NCBI RefSeq assembly: GCF_016858305.2
Contig: NZ_CP074436.1
Coordinates: 4,359,855 to 4,423,854, forward strand
Direction of reading: 5' to 3'
From: Polaribacter sp. Q13
Lineage (GTDB): Bacteria > Bacteroidota > Bacteroidia > Flavobacteriales > Flavobacteriaceae
Length of the DNA stretch: 64,000 bases
The notes beneath the pieces are model-generated. The model was not told the DNA's origin. It made no database searches and saw nothing but the letters and a program-made list of their open reading frames with translations. Of the stretch, positions 55,555 to 63,921 are shown piece by piece. The stretch's first letter is position 1, and every line of letters starts with the position of its first letter. A program made the position numbers and the translations under genes.

Positions 55555-56976
55555 TTATAATAAAGGGCTTAAAAATCTTGCCAAACGTTCAAATGTTTTT
55601 TGTTTGATAGATCTGTTTAAGAAGTCTTCTAGATTTACTTTTGTGGCTAATTTTATTCTTTCGTTAAATTCATTAGAAATTTCTGAAGTTATTTCTTTGT
55701 CAAAAATTAGTGCATTTAATTCATAATTGTGTTCAAAGCTTCTACAATCAAAGTTTGTAGAACCAATAGAAGTAATTTCATCATCAATAAATATAACTTT
55801 ACTGTGCGAGAAATCGTCTCTTAAATAAATAGTTACTCCGGCTTTTAATAAGCTTTCAAAAAAAGAATACATACCGTATGTTGCAATTTTAGAATCGGTT
55901 ACTTTAGGTAATAACAAGGTTACTTTTACGCCGCTTAAAGCCGCAATTTTAAAAGCTTCTAAAATAGCGTAAGTAGGAATAAAATAAGGGTTTAAAACAC
56001 AAATACTTTTTTCTGCTGAATTAATGAGACTTAAATATTGTTGCATTACAACGGGTTGTTCATAATCTGGTCCGCTAGAAACAATTTGTAATTTAGTGTT
56101 TCCATTTGCGTTATAAGTCTTGTTGTATTTTTCTATTAGATTTAAATCAATGTTTGTTGCGTAGTAATAATCTTTTAAAAATGTGTGGTGTAAATTGGTT
56201 ACAGCAGTACCTGATATTTGTACATGAGTGTCTTGCCAAATGCCTAAATTAGTGTCTTTTGTTATGTATTCATCAGAAATATTTACGCCACCTGTAAAAC
56301 CAATTTCATTATCTATAACTGCAATTTTTCTATGGTTTCTATAATTTAAAGAGAAGAGAAAACTTCCAAATTTAAAAGGAGTTTCTGGGTATATTTCTAC
56401 GCCTATATTCTTAAGTTTTTGTTTGGTTTTCTTTTTTAAGTTAAAGCTTCCGAAAGAATCGTATAAAATACGTACTTCTACATTTTCTTTTCTTTTTTGC
56501 TCTAATAAGGTAATAATATCATTGAAAATTTTTCCATTTTCAATGATGTAATATTGTAAATGAATAAAATATTTAGCGTTTTTAATAGCTTTATAAAGCG
56601 CTTCAAATGTTTCTTTTCCGTTTTTTAAGACAACAACATCATTGTTTAATTGTAAGGGGAAGTTTACATTATTAAAAACTAAGTTAGATATTTTAGAAGC
56701 TTTTTTTTCTTTAAGTGTGTGTACGTTTTTGTTATTTTTATTTTGAAGATGCTCTTGAAGATGTTTTTTTCTTTTCTTCGTTTCTTTAAGTTCAAAGTAT
56801 TTTATTTTTCTTCTGTTAATTCCGAATAGAATAAAAGCAAAAACACCTAAAAAAGGAAATAGAAATGTAATTAACATCCAGCTTAATGATTTCGATGGCT
56901 TTGTACCAAAATATAAGATGTTGTAGAAAGCCCAACTAAATAGTAAAAGGTGAATTGATAAAAGAACAGAGTACAT
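55555..56976 (-). CDS. cls: Cardiolipin synthase (phospholipase D family)
   Basis: 473 aa from ATG 56976 (a TTG immediately before is disregarded). Two N-terminal membrane helices (MYSVLLSIHLLLFSWAFYNI and LSWMLITFLFPFLGVFAFIL) precede two PLD domains with HKD motifs: HRKIAVIDNEIGFTGG and HSKVIFIDDEITSIGSTNFD. Makes cardiolipin from phosphatidylglycerol at the inner membrane. Lies between the GNAT and prmC genes with short spacers (6 and 8 bp). Confidence 0.94.
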   Translation of the reverse strand: MYSVLLSIHLLLFSWAFYNILYFGTKPSKSLSWMLITFLFPFLGVFAFILFGINRRKIKYFELKETKKRKKHLQEHLQNKNNKNVHTLKEKKASKISNLVFNNVNFPLQLNNDVVVLKNGKETFEALYKAIKNAKYFIHLQYYIIENGKIFNDIITLLEQKRKENVEVRILYDSFGSFNLKKKTKQKLKNIGVEIYPETPFKFGSFLFSLNYRNHRKIAVIDNEIGFTGGVNISDEYITKDTNLGIWQDTHVQISGTAVTNLHHTFLKDYYYATNIDLNLIEKYNKTYNANGNTKLQIVSSGPDYEQPVVMQQYLSLINSAEKSICVLNPYFIPTYAILEAFKIAALSGVKVTLLLPKVTDSKIATYGMYSFFESLLKAGVTIYLRDDFSHSKVIFIDDEITSIGSTNFDCRSFEHNYELNALIFDKEITSEISNEFNERIKLATKVNLEDFLNRSIKQKTFERLARFLSPLL

Positions 56977-56982
56977 CAAAGG

Positions 56983-57474
56983 TTATAATTTTTTTAGCAT
57001 CCAAACAGGGCAAGAATAATGACCTGTATTACCTAATGGTTTATCTAGGTTTACAAATCCATTTTTTTTATACAATGCTTGCGCAGCACTCATATAAGGC
57101 ATGGTTTCTAAATAACAGTTTTCAAAACCTAATGTTTTTGCTTTTTCTAAGCAAGTAGTTATCAATTTAGAGCCTAAACCTTTTCCTCTTGTTATTGGTA
57201 AGAAATACATTTTTTGAAGCTCGCTAGTGTTGCCTTCATAATTATCTAATTGGGCAATTCCTGCTCCGCCAACAATCTTTTTATTAAGCTCTATCACATA
57301 ATAAAAAGAGGTGGGTTTTTCAAAATTTTCAAACATTTTATCAGTAGCTTTGTCCTCGTAAGCAGTTCCTATTTTAGGAGCTCCCATTTCCATAAGAACC
57401 TCTCTAATTACAACTGCCATTTGTGCATTGTCTTTAGGCTGAATTTCTCTAATGATAAAATCTGTACTTGTCAT
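56983..57474 (-). CDS. GNAT N-acetyltransferase
   Basis: 163 aa. DNAQMAVVIREVLMEMGAPK at the N-terminus, beta strand with VGGAGIAQLD, and the acetyl-CoA loop motif ITRGKGLGSKLITTCLEKAK (R-G-K-G-L-G) are clear. The C-terminal YKKNGFVNLDKPLGNTGHYS is typical of a common Bacteroidetes GNAT subgroup. Substrate unknown. First gene of the cls-prmC transcript. Confidence 0.9.
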   Translation of the reverse strand: MTSTDFIIREIQPKDNAQMAVVIREVLMEMGAPKIGTAYEDKATDKMFENFEKPTSFYYVIELNKKIVGGAGIAQLDNYEGNTSELQKMYFLPITRGKGLGSKLITTCLEKAKTLGFENCYLETMPYMSAAQALYKKNGFVNLDKPLGNTGHYSCPVWMLKKL

Positions 57475-57483
57475 TTATTACTG

Positions 57484-57491
57484 TATTTTTG
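57484..57491 (+). promoter_or_regulatory. Candidate -7 box for the LEA-like lipoprotein gene
   Basis: TATTTTTG matches TAnnTTTG 35 bp before ATG 57527, in the short divergent gap to the GNAT gene. No clean -33 box. Confidence 0.4.
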
Positions 57492-57526
57492 CAAGAGCAA
57501 TTTACCTAAATTTTTAAAGAATTAAG

Positions 57527-57985
57527 ATGAAAAAACTTTTATATTTTATACTTTTATTTACACTAATTATAAGCTGTTCTGTAAAAGAACAACCCATTTT
57601 TATAAAGGTAGATAACGTAAAAGTATCTTCTTTTAGAGGAGACACTATTCGTTTAAAAGCTGCTGCTTTTTTTGAAAACCCTAATGATGTTGGTGGTAAA
57701 ATTTCTACGGATGAAATAAAGGTAATTGTAAACGGAGCAGAAGTAGCGCAAGTTTCATCAGAAGAATTTGAGGTGCCTGCAAGAAAAGAATTCTCTATTC
57801 CTTTAACGGTGATTATTCCTGCTAAAAAAATATTTGATAATAACAAAAACGGAATATTAGGCGGCTTATTAAATTCGTTCTTAAATAAGTCTATAAAGGT
57901 GCAATTTAAGGGAGATATAAAATACAAAGTTTTTGGATATTCTAGTGTGTATCCTGTGGATGAAATTCAGGAAATTAAATTTTAA
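57527..57985 (+). CDS. LEA type 2 family lipoprotein
   Basis: 152 aa with lipobox LIISC (Cys17). One LEA2/WHy-type beta-sandwich: FIKVDNVKVSSFRGDTIRLK, AAAFFENPNDVGGKISTDEI and ARKEFSIPLTVIIPAKKIF. Such proteins occur widely in Bacteroidetes; no function is established. Begins the transcript that continues into ribD. Confidence 0.85.
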   Translation: MKKLLYFILLFTLIISCSVKEQPIFIKVDNVKVSSFRGDTIRLKAAAFFENPNDVGGKISTDEIKVIVNGAEVAQVSSEEFEVPARKEFSIPLTVIIPAKKIFDNNKNGILGGLLNSFLNKSIKVQFKGDIKYKVFGYSSVYPVDEIQEIKF

Positions 57986-57994
57986 TTTATAGTT

Positions 57995-59062
57995 ATCGAT
58001 CATAAAAATTACATATCACGTTGTTTGCAAATTGCCAAAAATGGAATTGGTTCTGCACGTCCAAACCCTTCTGTTGGTGCAGTTGTGGTATATCAAAATA
58101 AAATTATTGGAGAAGGTTTTACATCTCCTTACGGAGGAAGTCATGCCGAAGTAAATGCAATTAATGCGGTAAAAGATAAATCACTTTTAAAAAAGGCTAC
58201 AATTTATGTAACCTTAGAGCCTTGTTCTCATTTTGGTAAAACACCGCCTTGTGCAGATTTAATTGTAAAACATCAATTTAAAAATGTAGTTATTGGTTGT
58301 GTAGATTCTAATAGTTTGGTGGCTGGTAAAGGAATTGAACGTCTTATAAATGCAGGGATTAATGTTACTGTTGGTGTTTTAGAAGAAGAATGTAAAGCAC
58401 ATCACAAACGTTTTTTTACAGTTCAGAATAAAAAAAGACCTTATATTATTTTAAAATGGGCACAAACTAAAGATGGTTTTGTTGCTCCTTTAACAAAAGA
58501 TGAGCAGAAACCAGTTTGGATTTCTAACACATATTCTCAACAATTAGTTCATAAATGGAGAGCGCAAGAACACGCAATTTTAGTAGGGACTAACACGGTT
58601 ATTGCGGATAATCCGAAGTTAAATGTGAGGAGTTGGTCTGGGCAAAATCCTGTGAGAATTGTTTTAGATCGTTCTTTGAGAATTCCGCAAGACAGCAATG
58701 TTTTAGACGGAAGTGTAAAGACGATTGTTATTTGTGATCATAAAAAATTTGAACTGAATAGCAAGGGGTTTCAACCCCTTGAAAATGTAAATAAAATTAT
58801 TTTTGAAGCAATTAATTTTGAAAATAATCTAGCCCAACAAATCTGCGAAGTTTTACAAAAACACCAAATTCAGTCTGTAATTATTGAAGGAGGAACACAA
58901 ACTTTACAAACCTTTATTGATGAAAATCTTTGGGATGAAGCGCGTGTTTTTGTTGGTGAAACTAAATTTGAAGTAGGAGTGAAGGCACCTATTTTTAATA
59001 AAGTAGTTAAAGAAGAACTAAACATCAAAACAGATGTTTTAAAAATATATACAAATGATTAA
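57995..59062 (+). CDS. ribD: Bifunctional riboflavin biosynthesis deaminase/reductase RibD, with non-standard start codon
   Basis: Second and third steps of riboflavin synthesis: deamination and reduction of the pyrimidine intermediate. Deaminase zinc site GGSHAEVNAI and EPCSHFGKTPPC; the reductase half carries ILKWAQTKDGFVAPLTKDE and IEGGTQTL. The first standard start is TTG 58025, but the frame upstream encodes DHKNYISRCL, the RibD first helix. Open codons there are ATA (57989), GTT and ATC (57995), with a stop just before. Translation from ATC or ATA, or a mutated ATG, must be assumed. A 20-bp palindrome lies inside the gene. Confidence 0.9.
   Translation: MDHKNYISRCLQIAKNGIGSARPNPSVGAVVVYQNKIIGEGFTSPYGGSHAEVNAINAVKDKSLLKKATIYVTLEPCSHFGKTPPCADLIVKHQFKNVVIGCVDSNSLVAGKGIERLINAGINVTVGVLEEECKAHHKRFFTVQNKKRPYIILKWAQTKDGFVAPLTKDEQKPVWISNTYSQQLVHKWRAQEHAILVGTNTVIADNPKLNVRSWSGQNPVRIVLDRSLRIPQDSNVLDGSVKTIVICDHKKFELNSKGFQPLENVNKIIFEAINFENNLAQQICEVLQKHQIQSVIIEGGTQTLQTFIDENLWDEARVFVGETKFEVGVKAPIFNKVVKEELNIKTDVLKIYTND
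58762..58781. repeat. Palindromic insert inside ribD
   Basis: CAAGGGGTT-TC-AACCCCTTG, a perfect 9-bp inverted repeat read in frame as SKGFQPLE in the reductase domain of RibD. The GGGG/CCCC tracts stand out against the AT-rich surroundings, and the form matches dispersed Bacteroidetes palindromes. Confidence 0.7.
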
Positions 59063-59666
59063 AAACATCATTTTCGATTTTGGCGATATTTTTATCAATT
59101 TAGATAAAAAACGTTTTGCAAAAGAGTTACAAGATTTGGGTATTTCACAAGAATCTGAAGCTAATCTACCTATTTTGAATGAGTATGAAATGGGAATGAT
59201 TTTTACGGAAGAATTTGTTGCTTTTTTTGAAACAAAATTGAATGTTCCAAAAGAAAAATTTGTAGAAGCTTGGAATTCTATTCTATTAGATTTTCCAAAA
59301 AAACGATTAAATTTTATTCAGGAATTAGCAAAAAGTAAAAAATATCGTTTGTTTTTATTGAGTAATACCAATGATTTACATATTTCTTGGGTTAAAAATG
59401 AATTTGGTATGGAGTTCTATAATTCCTTTAAAAATTGTTTCGAACAATTTTATTTAACACATGAAATTCATTTAAGAAAACCAAACGTGGATATCTATGA
59501 ATTTGTGTTGAATGAAAATAATTTAATTGCAGAAGAAACTCTTTTTATAGATGATACAAAACAAAATACAGACTCCGCAAATACCATAGGAATTCATACT
59601 TGGAATTTAATTCCTGGAGAAGAAGAGGTAACAGAATTGTTTACTAAAAAGGAAAATTTATTTTGA
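59055..59666 (+). CDS. HAD-superfamily hydrolase (YihX-like)
   Basis: 203 aa. HAD motif I NIIFDFGDIFINLD (Asp nucleophile), motif II LFLLSNTNDLH, motif III Lys near HLRKPNVDIYEF and motif IV LFIDDTKQNTDSA are in order, with a helical cap after motif I as in YihX-type sugar-phosphate phosphatases. It overlaps ribD by 8 nt (ATGATTAA). In several bacteria HAD enzymes provide the missing dephosphorylation step of riboflavin synthesis; the coupling to ribD makes that worth testing here. Confidence 0.9.
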   Translation: MIKNIIFDFGDIFINLDKKRFAKELQDLGISQESEANLPILNEYEMGMIFTEEFVAFFETKLNVPKEKFVEAWNSILLDFPKKRLNFIQELAKSKKYRLFLLSNTNDLHISWVKNEFGMEFYNSFKNCFEQFYLTHEIHLRKPNVDIYEFVLNENNLIAEETLFIDDTKQNTDSANTIGIHTWNLIPGEEEVTELFTKKENLF

Positions 59667-60526
59667 TTTATTTAATTTTTAGCATTCTTTTTTCAACCTC
59701 ACTATTTGTCATATTTAAATATTTTGATATTTATAAAATTGACACTTTAAAAGCAATTGTTGTTAATTATTTGGTTGCTTTCGCTTTTGGTTTCGGTTTG
59801 TCTGAAATTACATTTTCTATTAATGAGATTCCTGAGAAACCATGGTTTTTTGGAGCTATTGTTTTAGGAGCATTATTTGTTGCTATCTTTTTTGTAATGG
59901 CAAATACAGCGCAGCAAAATGGCGTTTCAGTGGCTTCTGTTGCAGGTAAAATGTCTGTAGTTATTCCGGTAGTTTTTGGTGTTTTACTATATGATGAATC
60001 TGTAACATATTTAAAAATTATAGGAATTTTAATTGCGCTAGTTTCTGTGTATTTAGCTTCCGTAAAAGAGGAGCGAAGTACTTTTAATAAAGCAGGGTTA
60101 TTGTTTCCTATATTGCTCTTTTTTGGCTCTGGAGCAATTGATACAACTCTAAAGTTTGTGGAAGTTAATTTTGTTCAGAATAATGAAACTGCTCTTTTTT
60201 CTGGTAGTTTATTTGGTTTTGCAGCTTTTTTTGGATTGCTAATTTTATTAGTTAAAACCATTCAAAAGAGAGAAGCATTTGGTATTAAAAATATAATTGC
60301 AGGTATTGTTTTGGGGATTCCGAATTATTTTACAATTGTATTTTTAATTAAAGCGATGCAAACATCAGGATTTGAAAGTTCTACCTTATTTACCATAAAT
60401 AATGTATCTGTAGTTGTAGTATCCACTTTAGTTGGATTACTTTTATTTAAAGAAAAATTTAGTTTAAAGAATAAAATAGGAGTTGCTTTGGCAATTTTGG
60501 GAATTGTCTTAGTTACCATTGCTTAA
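59663..60526 (+). CDS. EamA/DMT-family transporter
   Basis: 287 aa, ten membrane helices in two EamA repeats (conserved SVAGKMSVVIPVVFGVLLYD in the first, FTINNVSVVVVSTLVGLLLF in the second). Start is TTG 59663, overlapping the HAD stop by 4 nt (TTGA). Direction and substrate are unknown for most of this family. It is in the ribD-HAD transcript, but a riboflavin link would be speculation. Confidence 0.88.
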   Translation: MIYLIFSILFSTSLFVIFKYFDIYKIDTLKAIVVNYLVAFAFGFGLSEITFSINEIPEKPWFFGAIVLGALFVAIFFVMANTAQQNGVSVASVAGKMSVVIPVVFGVLLYDESVTYLKIIGILIALVSVYLASVKEERSTFNKAGLLFPILLFFGSGAIDTTLKFVEVNFVQNNETALFSGSLFGFAAFFGLLILLVKTIQKREAFGIKNIIAGIVLGIPNYFTIVFLIKAMQTSGFESSTLFTINNVSVVVVSTLVGLLLFKEKFSLKNKIGVALAILGIVLVTIA

Positions 60527-60527
60527 T

Positions 60528-61136
60528 ATGTTAGAAGACGTTTATAAAACAATAGAAAAATCATCCGAAGAAACCCTTTTTAAAGAAAAAGGATCTAAAT
60601 TTTTTGGCTATGCTTTTCCTGTTTTATCAGAAGAGGATGTAAAAGAACATTTAGAAGTGTTGAAAAAGAAACATCATTCTGCACGTCATTTCTGTTATGC
60701 TTATCAATTAGGAATAGAAAAAATTAGGTTTAGAGCAAATGATGATGGAGAACCAAACAATTCTGCAGGTTTACCTATCTATGGACAAATTCAGTCTTTT
60801 GAAGTAACCAATATTTTAATTGTTTCTGTTCGATATTTTGGAGGAACAAAGCTAGGTGTTGGAGGCTTAATTTCTGCCTATAAAACATCTGCACAAATTA
60901 CTCTAGAAACTGCTGATATTTTAGAGAAAACCATCAATATTTATTATAAGTTAACTTTTGAGTACGATATGATGAATGCCGTACAAAGAATCATCAAAGA
61001 GAAAAATATTGAAATTACCAATCAGAAATTAGAAATGAATTGTGAATACACCATTTCTATAAGAAAAAAAGAGTCAGAATCAATCTATACTATTTTTGAT
61101 AATTTGTATAAAGTTGATATAAAAATGTTAGCATAA
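60528..61136 (+). CDS. YigZ/IMPACT family protein
   Basis: 202 aa from ATG 60528, 1 bp after the EamA stop codon. N-terminal IMPACT domain with FKEKGSKFFGYAFPV, HHSARHFCYAYQLG, ANDDGEPNNSAGLPIYGQI and VRYFGGTKLGVGGLISAY; small C-terminal DUF1949-like ferredoxin fold. Yeast IMPACT relatives affect translation control; the bacterial role is unknown. Last gene of the run that starts at 57527. Confidence 0.92.
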   Translation: MLEDVYKTIEKSSEETLFKEKGSKFFGYAFPVLSEEDVKEHLEVLKKKHHSARHFCYAYQLGIEKIRFRANDDGEPNNSAGLPIYGQIQSFEVTNILIVSVRYFGGTKLGVGGLISAYKTSAQITLETADILEKTINIYYKLTFEYDMMNAVQRIIKEKNIEITNQKLEMNCEYTISIRKKESESIYTIFDNLYKVDIKMLA

Positions 61137-61143
61137 TTTTGTG

Positions 61144-61174
61144 TTTGATTTAACATTAGAAAGTGATAACTTTG
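61144..61174 (+). promoter_or_regulatory. Bacteroidetes vegetative promoter of eno
   Basis: TTTG (61144-61147), exactly 19 nt, then TAACTTTG (61167-61174): a perfect match to TTTG-N19-TAnnTTTG. The predicted start is at about 61180, giving a leader of about 100 nt to ATG 61279. Confidence 0.85.
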
Positions 61175-61278
61175 TGTATCGACCTATTCTTTTAAAAAGC
61201 TTTTAAACTCAAACAAAAGCGATATAAACTACTTTTAATAGGCCATAATAATAAATTAAATATTTTAATATATATATT

Positions 61279-62553
61279 ATGAAAACTACTATCAAATCAA
61301 TTTCCGCTTTAGAAATTTTAGATTCAAGAGGAAACCCAACCGTTAGAACTTATGTAGAATTAGAAGATGGAAGCAAAGCTTTTTCCTCTGTACCTTCAGG
61401 AGCATCTACAGGAGAAAATGAAGCTATAGAACTAAGGGATGGAGATAAGGAAAGATATCAAGGAAAAGGAGTTCAAAAAGCTGTTGATAACGTAAACAAT
61501 GAAATTGCTAAAGCATTAATAGGAAAATCAGCATCTAATCAAAAAGATATTGATTATACGATGATTGAATTAGATGGAACTGATAATAAATCTAGATTAG
61601 GTGCAAATGCTATTCTTGGAGTTTCAATGGCGGTAGCTAAAGCAGCAGCAATATCTGCAAACTTACCGTTGTATGCTTATTTAGGTGGGCCAAATGCGGT
61701 AAGGATTCCCGTACCTTGTATGAATATTTTAAATGGAGGAGAACATGCAGATAATAGTGTAGATTTTCAGGAGTTTATGTTAGTGCCTCACGGAGCACCC
61801 AGTTTTAAAGAAGGTTTACGTTATGTTGCAGAAACGTTTCATGTATTAAAAGGGTTACTTAAAAACAAAGGATTAGCTACAAGTGTAGGAGATGAAGGTG
61901 GTTTTGCACCAAATTGTGATAGTAATGAAGCTGCAATTGAATTAATTATTGAAGCGATACATAAAGCGGGTTATAAACCAGGCAAAGATTTGTCTATTGC
62001 TATAGATAGTGCTGCAAACTCTATTTCACCAAATATTGATAATAAATATAATTTATTTTGGTCTGGAAGAGGAGAAATGTCTAGTGAAGAGCTAATTAAT
62101 TTGTCTGGAGAATGGTTAGATAAATATCCTATTATTTTATGGGAAGATCCATTATGTGAAGGAGATTGGGATGGTTTTGCTGAGTTTACAAAAAAATATG
62201 GAGATAAAATAGAAGTAGTTGGAGATGATATCTTTGTTACAAATACAAAATACATAACAAAAGGAATTGCAAAAAAAACAGCTAATTCTGTATTGATAAA
62301 ATTAAACCAAATTGGTAGTGTTACAGAAACGATAGAAGCAGTTAGAATGTGTAAAGAAGCTGGTTGGCGTTATTTTTTATCTCATAGATCTGGTGAAACA
62401 GAAGATACTTTTTTAGCAGATTTTGCAGTTGCTATGGATGGAGGTCATTTAAAATCTGGTTCGGCTTGTCGTGGAGAACGTATTGCAAAATACAATCGTT
62501 TGTTAGAAATTGAACACGAGTTAAACGGTCGTTCAGAATATCGTTGGAAATAA
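61279..62553 (+). CDS. eno: Enolase
   Basis: Converts 2-phosphoglycerate to phosphoenolpyruvate; 424 aa, full length. Motifs are LDSRGNPTVRTYVELEDGS, SVPSGASTGENEA, GDEGGFAPN (catalytic Glu), metal-binding segments LWEDPL and VVGDDIFVTN, and the signature LIKLNQIGSVTETIEA, followed by SHRSGETEDTFLADFAVA. Own promoter and terminator, so a single-gene transcript with a long leader. Confidence 0.98.
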   Translation: MKTTIKSISALEILDSRGNPTVRTYVELEDGSKAFSSVPSGASTGENEAIELRDGDKERYQGKGVQKAVDNVNNEIAKALIGKSASNQKDIDYTMIELDGTDNKSRLGANAILGVSMAVAKAAAISANLPLYAYLGGPNAVRIPVPCMNILNGGEHADNSVDFQEFMLVPHGAPSFKEGLRYVAETFHVLKGLLKNKGLATSVGDEGGFAPNCDSNEAAIELIIEAIHKAGYKPGKDLSIAIDSAANSISPNIDNKYNLFWSGRGEMSSEELINLSGEWLDKYPIILWEDPLCEGDWDGFAEFTKKYGDKIEVVGDDIFVTNTKYITKGIAKKTANSVLIKLNQIGSVTETIEAVRMCKEAGWRYFLSHRSGETEDTFLADFAVAMDGGHLKSGSACRGERIAKYNRLLEIEHELNGRSEYRWK

Positions 62554-62577
62554 TAGCTATAACTATTTTGTGTAAAT

Positions 62578-62638
62578 AATGGCAGTAAAGGCAACAATTA
62601 TCAGGGGTTGATATTTGTATACTTTTACTGCCATTTTT
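62578..62638 (+). terminator. Terminator of eno
   Basis: AATGGCAGTAAA pairs with TTTTACTGCCATT at the ends of a 61-nt segment, followed by a T-run. The loop is unusually long (about 35 nt), so a two-part structure is possible. Confidence 0.7.
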
Positions 62639-62821
62639 AATGAAATATGTTATCTATTATTTTTTTAAAATTCAGAACCTTTTATTTCATAAAAAAAAGG
62701 TTTGGTTTTATTGCTTATTTTTTGGAAAAATTAAGCTGTATTTCCTTTTGAAAGCAGTCTGTTAAAATGATTTTTGATGATTTATTTAAGATTGAAATTA
62801 AGATTTTCTAATAACATTTAG

Positions 62822-62853
62822 TTTGATTGTAAATAAAATATAATGTAACTTTA
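62822..62853 (+). promoter_or_regulatory. Candidate promoter of the BLUF gene
   Basis: TTTG (62822-62825), 20 nt, then TAACTTTA (62846-62853), one base off TTTG-N19-TAnnTTTG in the -7 box. The rest of the spacer 62640-62903 is AT-rich without other recognisable features. Confidence 0.6.
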
Positions 62854-62903
62854 TAAAAATTTAGAGTAAATAATAACTCCAATAAAACTTAATTACAATT
62901 TTC

Positions 62904-63359
62904 ATGAAATTACGTCGTATAGTTTATTCAAGTAAAGCCACTATTAAGTTTAATAAGCGAGATTTATTAGATTTACTTCACGATTCAAGAGCGTATAATA
63001 CGATAGATAATATTAGTGGAGTGCTGATTCATAAGGATGGTTATTTTCTTCAGATTCTTGAAGGAGAGCCAAAAGACCTTAACAACCTTTTAAGTCGTTT
63101 GCAAAAAGATTCTAGGCATTCTGAATTTAAAATTATTGATGATCGTTTTGTGAGTAAACGGATGTTTTTAAATTGGGCAATGGGTTGTGCCGATTTTGAT
63201 GACCCTTCTTTAAGTATGATTCCTGGAGTTCTTAGTGGTTTAAACGATCCGAAAGTAATTGAAGAACTTATTAATCGACTTCCTGAAGTGGCCACTTATT
63301 TGCATAATAATTTAACTTATCAGCAAATAAATGGATATAAAGAAGATCAAAATAATTAA
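62904..63359 (+). CDS. Stand-alone BLUF-domain blue-light sensor
   Basis: 151 aa; residues 1-95 form a BLUF (FAD-binding blue-light) domain. The photoactive residues fall at Tyr8 (RIVYSS), Asn32, Gln50 (YFLQILEG), Trp91 and Met93 (NWAMG), the same numbering as the cyanobacterial PixD sensor. The C-terminal 50 residues are helical with no enzymatic domain, as in short BLUF proteins that signal through partner proteins. No partner is adjacent: neighbours are eno and a convergent thioesterase. Confidence 0.93.
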   Translation: MKLRRIVYSSKATIKFNKRDLLDLLHDSRAYNTIDNISGVLIHKDGYFLQILEGEPKDLNNLLSRLQKDSRHSEFKIIDDRFVSKRMFLNWAMGCADFDDPSLSMIPGVLSGLNDPKVIEELINRLPEVATYLHNNLTYQQINGYKEDQNN

Positions 63360-63430
63360 ATTTCTTTTTAATTTGAAAATTCAACTATAACTATAACAGG
63401 ATTTCTTTAAGTTTCTAACTCAAATTATTA

Positions 63431-63829
63431 CTAATAGCCCAAACTTTTTAGTAAATAATCAGGACAACGTGTTGGTTTCATTGTTTTACTGTTTAAAAAA
63501 GCCAAAACAGAACTTCCTGTACAAATCATTTCATTATTTTGGTTTACAATTTCATATTCAAACTCAATTTTAACCATAGGCTTTTTCCTTAGAATAGTTT
63601 TAATGGTTAAAACGTCGTCGTACAAGGCAGATTTAATAAATTTAAAATTTATAGAAATTACAGGAAGCATTATCCCGCTTAATTCCATATCTTTGTATGT
63701 AACCCCCAAGGTACGTAGCCATTCGGTGCGTCCTAGTTCAAAAAATTGAGCATAATTTCCATGATATACAACGCCCATTTGGTCGGTTTCAGAATATCGA
63801 ATGCGTGTTTTCGTAGATGAGTTTTTCAA
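63431..63829 (-). CDS. Acyl-CoA thioesterase, YbgC/4HBT type
   Basis: 132-aa hotdog protein. The active-site pattern RYSETDQMGVVYHGNYAQFF (Asp16 catalytic) is typical of YbgC-like thioesterases. Start is TTG 63829: a stop codon lies a few codons upstream and there is no ATG before the conserved strand TKTRIRYSE. YbgC relatives often act with the Tol-Pal envelope system, but no tol genes are here. Confidence 0.9.
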   Translation of the reverse strand: MKNSSTKTRIRYSETDQMGVVYHGNYAQFFELGRTEWLRTLGVTYKDMELSGIMLPVISINFKFIKSALYDDVLTIKTILRKKPMVKIEFEYEIVNQNNEMICTGSSVLAFLNSKTMKPTRCPDYLLKSLGY

Positions 63830-63912
63830 AAGATGTAAATTTTATATTTTTTACTATTCTACGTAAAAAATAGTTAATAATCAATAGCAAATTGATTTTT
63901 TTATACTGAATT

Positions 63913-63921
63913 TTATTCACA
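63913..63921 (+). other. Single DnaA-box-like 9-mer near the right edge
   Basis: TTATTCACA matches TTATnCACA in the 170-bp spacer between the thioesterase and the window edge. A single box is expected by chance at this AT content. It is noted because a thioesterase of this kind sits next to dnaA in some Flavobacteriaceae (from memory, unverified). Nothing else is recognisable in 63830-64000. Confidence 0.25.
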
